Below, in pieces: positions 62,554 to 64,000 of a stretch of 64,000 nucleotides of DNA. Origin of the DNA: Verrucomicrobiaceae bacterium. Its GTDB lineage: Bacteria; Pseudomonadota; Gammaproteobacteria; Pseudomonadales; CAMLJR01. Each line of letters begins with the position of its first letter. The first letter of the stretch is position 1. A program made the translations under genes and the position numbers. The stretch covers positions 83,952-147,951 of the forward strand of contig JAQGNY010000011.1 in the NCBI GenBank assembly GCA_028293825.1, in the 5' to 3' direction. The notes under the pieces were generated by a model, which did not search any database, was not told where the DNA came from, and saw nothing but the letters and a program-made list of their open reading frames with translations.

Positions 62554-63204
62554 ATGATCACAATTCATCATTTATTGGTTTCACAATCCGAACGCGTTAT
62601 CTGGTTAATGGAAGAATTGCAGCTTGCCTATGAGCTTAAAAGCTATCCGCGCAATCCGGAAACTCGTCTGGCCGATCCAATATTTTTGCAACTGCATCCG
62701 CTCGGCACCGCGCCAGTCATTCAGGATGGCGCTATCACGCTGGGCGAATCGTCTGCCATTTTCACTTACGTTCTCGATCTCTACGGCGAGGGCAAATTGC
62801 GCATTGCGCCGGGCCAGCCGAACTATGCCGATTTTATTTATTGGTTTCACTACGCCAACGCGGGTTTGATGCCGCAGGCCATGCAATATTTGTTTGGCGC
62901 AATGGCGGGCGACGATAGCAGCAATCCACGTGCGGCGTGGGCACGCGAACGGTTTGCACGTCATCTGGCCATGATTAACGACCGACTCGCGAACAATGCC
63001 TATGTCGCCGGAGAATTCACTGCCGCCGATATATTGCTGCACTTTCCGTTTGGCACGATGTCATCGTTTGCACCGGTCGATATCAGCGGCTATCCGCATA
63101 TTCGCGCATGGCTCGACCGACTCAGTGCGCGCCCCGCCTACCAAAAAGCGATGAAGCTTGCCGGCCACACGCAAGACCCCGCACAACCGAGCAAGAAGCT
63201 TTAA
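62554..63204 (+). CDS. Glutathione S-transferase family protein
   Basis: 216 residues from ATG 62554 (CAGGAG eight bases upstream; the ORF-track start at 62533 adds seven residues). Thioredoxin-like N-terminal domain with VSQSERVIWLMEELQLAYELKSYPR and the glutathione-contact GESSAIFTYVLDLYG; C-terminal helical domain with ANNAYVAGEFTAADILLHFPF. Typical beta/theta bacterial GST, substrate unknown; may detoxify electrophiles arising in catabolism. Confidence 0.9.
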   Translation: MITIHHLLVSQSERVIWLMEELQLAYELKSYPRNPETRLADPIFLQLHPLGTAPVIQDGAITLGESSAIFTYVLDLYGEGKLRIAPGQPNYADFIYWFHYANAGLMPQAMQYLFGAMAGDDSSNPRAAWARERFARHLAMINDRLANNAYVAGEFTAADILLHFPFGTMSSFAPVDISGYPHIRAWLDRLSARPAYQKAMKLAGHTQDPAQPSKKL

Positions 63205-63240
63205 TTTCCGTTCAAAAAATCGAAACTTAAAAACTAAAAC

Positions 63241-63267
63241 GCCGCGCGTTTCAATAAAACGCGCGGC
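63241..63267. terminator. Strong bidirectional terminator between GST and S9 peptidase genes
   Basis: GCCGCGCGTTT and AAACGCGCGGC form an 11-bp perfect stem with a 5-base loop. On the minus strand it is followed by TTTTAGTTTTT; on the plus strand by CGCTTGCTTTC. It separates convergent genes. Confidence 0.85.
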
Positions 63268-63284
63268 GCTTGCTTTCGTATTAA

Positions 63285-64000
63285 TCAATTTGGTGGATTA
63301 TATTTACGTACAAATTCGATCGCGGCTTTCAACATCGTCTTTCGTGTTTCATCGCGCGACAACCAGTGATCCTCACCTTTCATTTCAATGAATTCCACGG
63401 ATTTATTCGCATGCTGTAACGCTGAGGCCATGCGCTGACTTTGCGCAATCGGCACGACGGTATCGTCCCTGCCGTGAATCAGTAAAATCGGGCTCCTCGC
63501 CTTATCGGCGAAATACGCTGGGGATATCGATCTCATCGTGGCATCACCCTCCTTATCGGCACCGGTAACCGCGCGCCAATAACGCGTTGCATCGCCGCTG
63601 CGACGATGGCGTTCGAGCTGCCACATAAAAAATGCCGACATATCCGAGGGGCCTGCCACCGCAACCGCGCAACGATAAATGCCCTGCTGTAACGTGACCC
63701 CGGCCAGTGCGGCATAACCGCCATAGCTGGCGCCGACGATGCACACACGCTGCGGATCGATGATACCTTGCGCTGCAAGTGTGCTCACACCGTCGGATAA
63801 ATCCGTTTGCATCTTCCGACCCCACTGCCCGAAACCAGCCTGCTCGAAAGCATCGCCATACCCCGAGGAGCCGCGATAGTTCGGTTGCAGCACTGCGTAC
63901 CCAGCCGATGCATAAGCCTGCGCCCACCAATCAAAACCAATGTCATCGTTGACACCGATCGGACGAGGACATCAGCTGGTGGACCCGCGGCGTGATTGCC
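63285..64000 (-). pseudogene. S9-family peptidase (prolyl oligopeptidase), C-terminal part, frame broken at the window edge
   Basis: The visible part is the alpha/beta-hydrolase domain of S9 peptidases: WWAQAYASAGYAVLQPNYRGSSGYG, nucleophile GASYGGYAAL, Asp in HGRDDTVVP and His in GEDHWLS. Going upstream, the frame continues through GVNDDIGFD and then meets a stop (63972-63974). The expected preceding segment (DVLV-LPHGG-P) is found only in another frame and lacks the HGG part, suggesting a short deletion. Either the gene is broken here or the window edge carries a sequence error. The remainder lies outside the window. Confidence 0.7.

Overview
The window looks like chromosomal DNA from an aerobic, metabolically versatile gammaproteobacterium. 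Nothing in it fixes the genus. The general style (a catabolic island of acyl-CoA ligases, MaoC, SDR, Rieske and KSTD-like genes, many TonB, Tat and c-type cytochrome proteins, and integron-like cassettes) would fit a Cellvibrionales/Spongiibacteraceae-type organism, but that is inference. No rRNA, tRNA or CRISPR was seen.

Region 1 (0-5 kb): a NitT/TauT-type binding protein, then a minus-strand block encoding an exported methionine sulfoxide reductase pathway: a CcdA-thioredoxin membrane protein with a methionine-rich linker, a Tat-exported MsrB and a membrane-anchored single-cysteine MsrA. A di-Mop molbindin follows.

Region 2 (5-15 kb), a molybdenum theme: a translationally coupled operon of TonB receptor, Tat-exported binding protein and di-haem cytochrome, and next to it a giant assimilatory nitrate reductase fused to a CysJ-like flavoprotein. 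Both transcription units carry a near-perfect ModE-type Mo-box (CGnTATAT-N8-ATATATCG). The nitrate reductase also has a leader with two hexaloop hairpins and an intrinsic terminator, as expected for ANTAR (NasT-type) antitermination. A Mo-controlled TonB receptor/binding protein/cytochrome operon is the best candidate here for an undescribed system: outer-membrane acquisition of molybdenum, tungsten or a molybdophore. Related genes lie elsewhere in the window: a Mop + sigma-54 activator pair (19.7-21 kb) and a ModE-HTH/modABC cluster (40.5-43.6 kb). A ladder of 17-bp repeats, each unit a stop/start-overlapping mini-ORF, links modB to modC.

Region 3 (22.8-27.5 kb): a sulfur nanocompartment operon with rhodanese, EpsC-type serine acetyltransferase, XRE regulator, family 2A encapsulin (SrpI-like) and cysteine desulfurase cargo with a disordered N-terminal loading domain.

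Region 4 (27.7-30.5 kb): a 16-unit array of a degenerate 21-bp repeat, followed by an integrase-less run of gene cassettes with attC-like sites. One cassette is a DUF1311/LprI-like gene with an in-frame stop.

Region 5 (30.7-38 kb): mixed housekeeping and stress genes (GH25 muramidase, VOC, CBS, TspO with three operator-like iterons, OsmC, pirin, PAS-GGDEF-EAL, TetR). Region 6 (38-58 kb), apart from modABC: a catabolic island for an unidentified hydrophobic, probably alicyclic or steroid-like, carboxylic acid. Region 7 (58-64 kb): an ECF sigma/anti-sigma pair with cytochrome c and a metallophosphoesterase, an HSL-type esterase, a GST, and the C-terminal part of an S9 peptidase whose reading frame is broken at the window edge.
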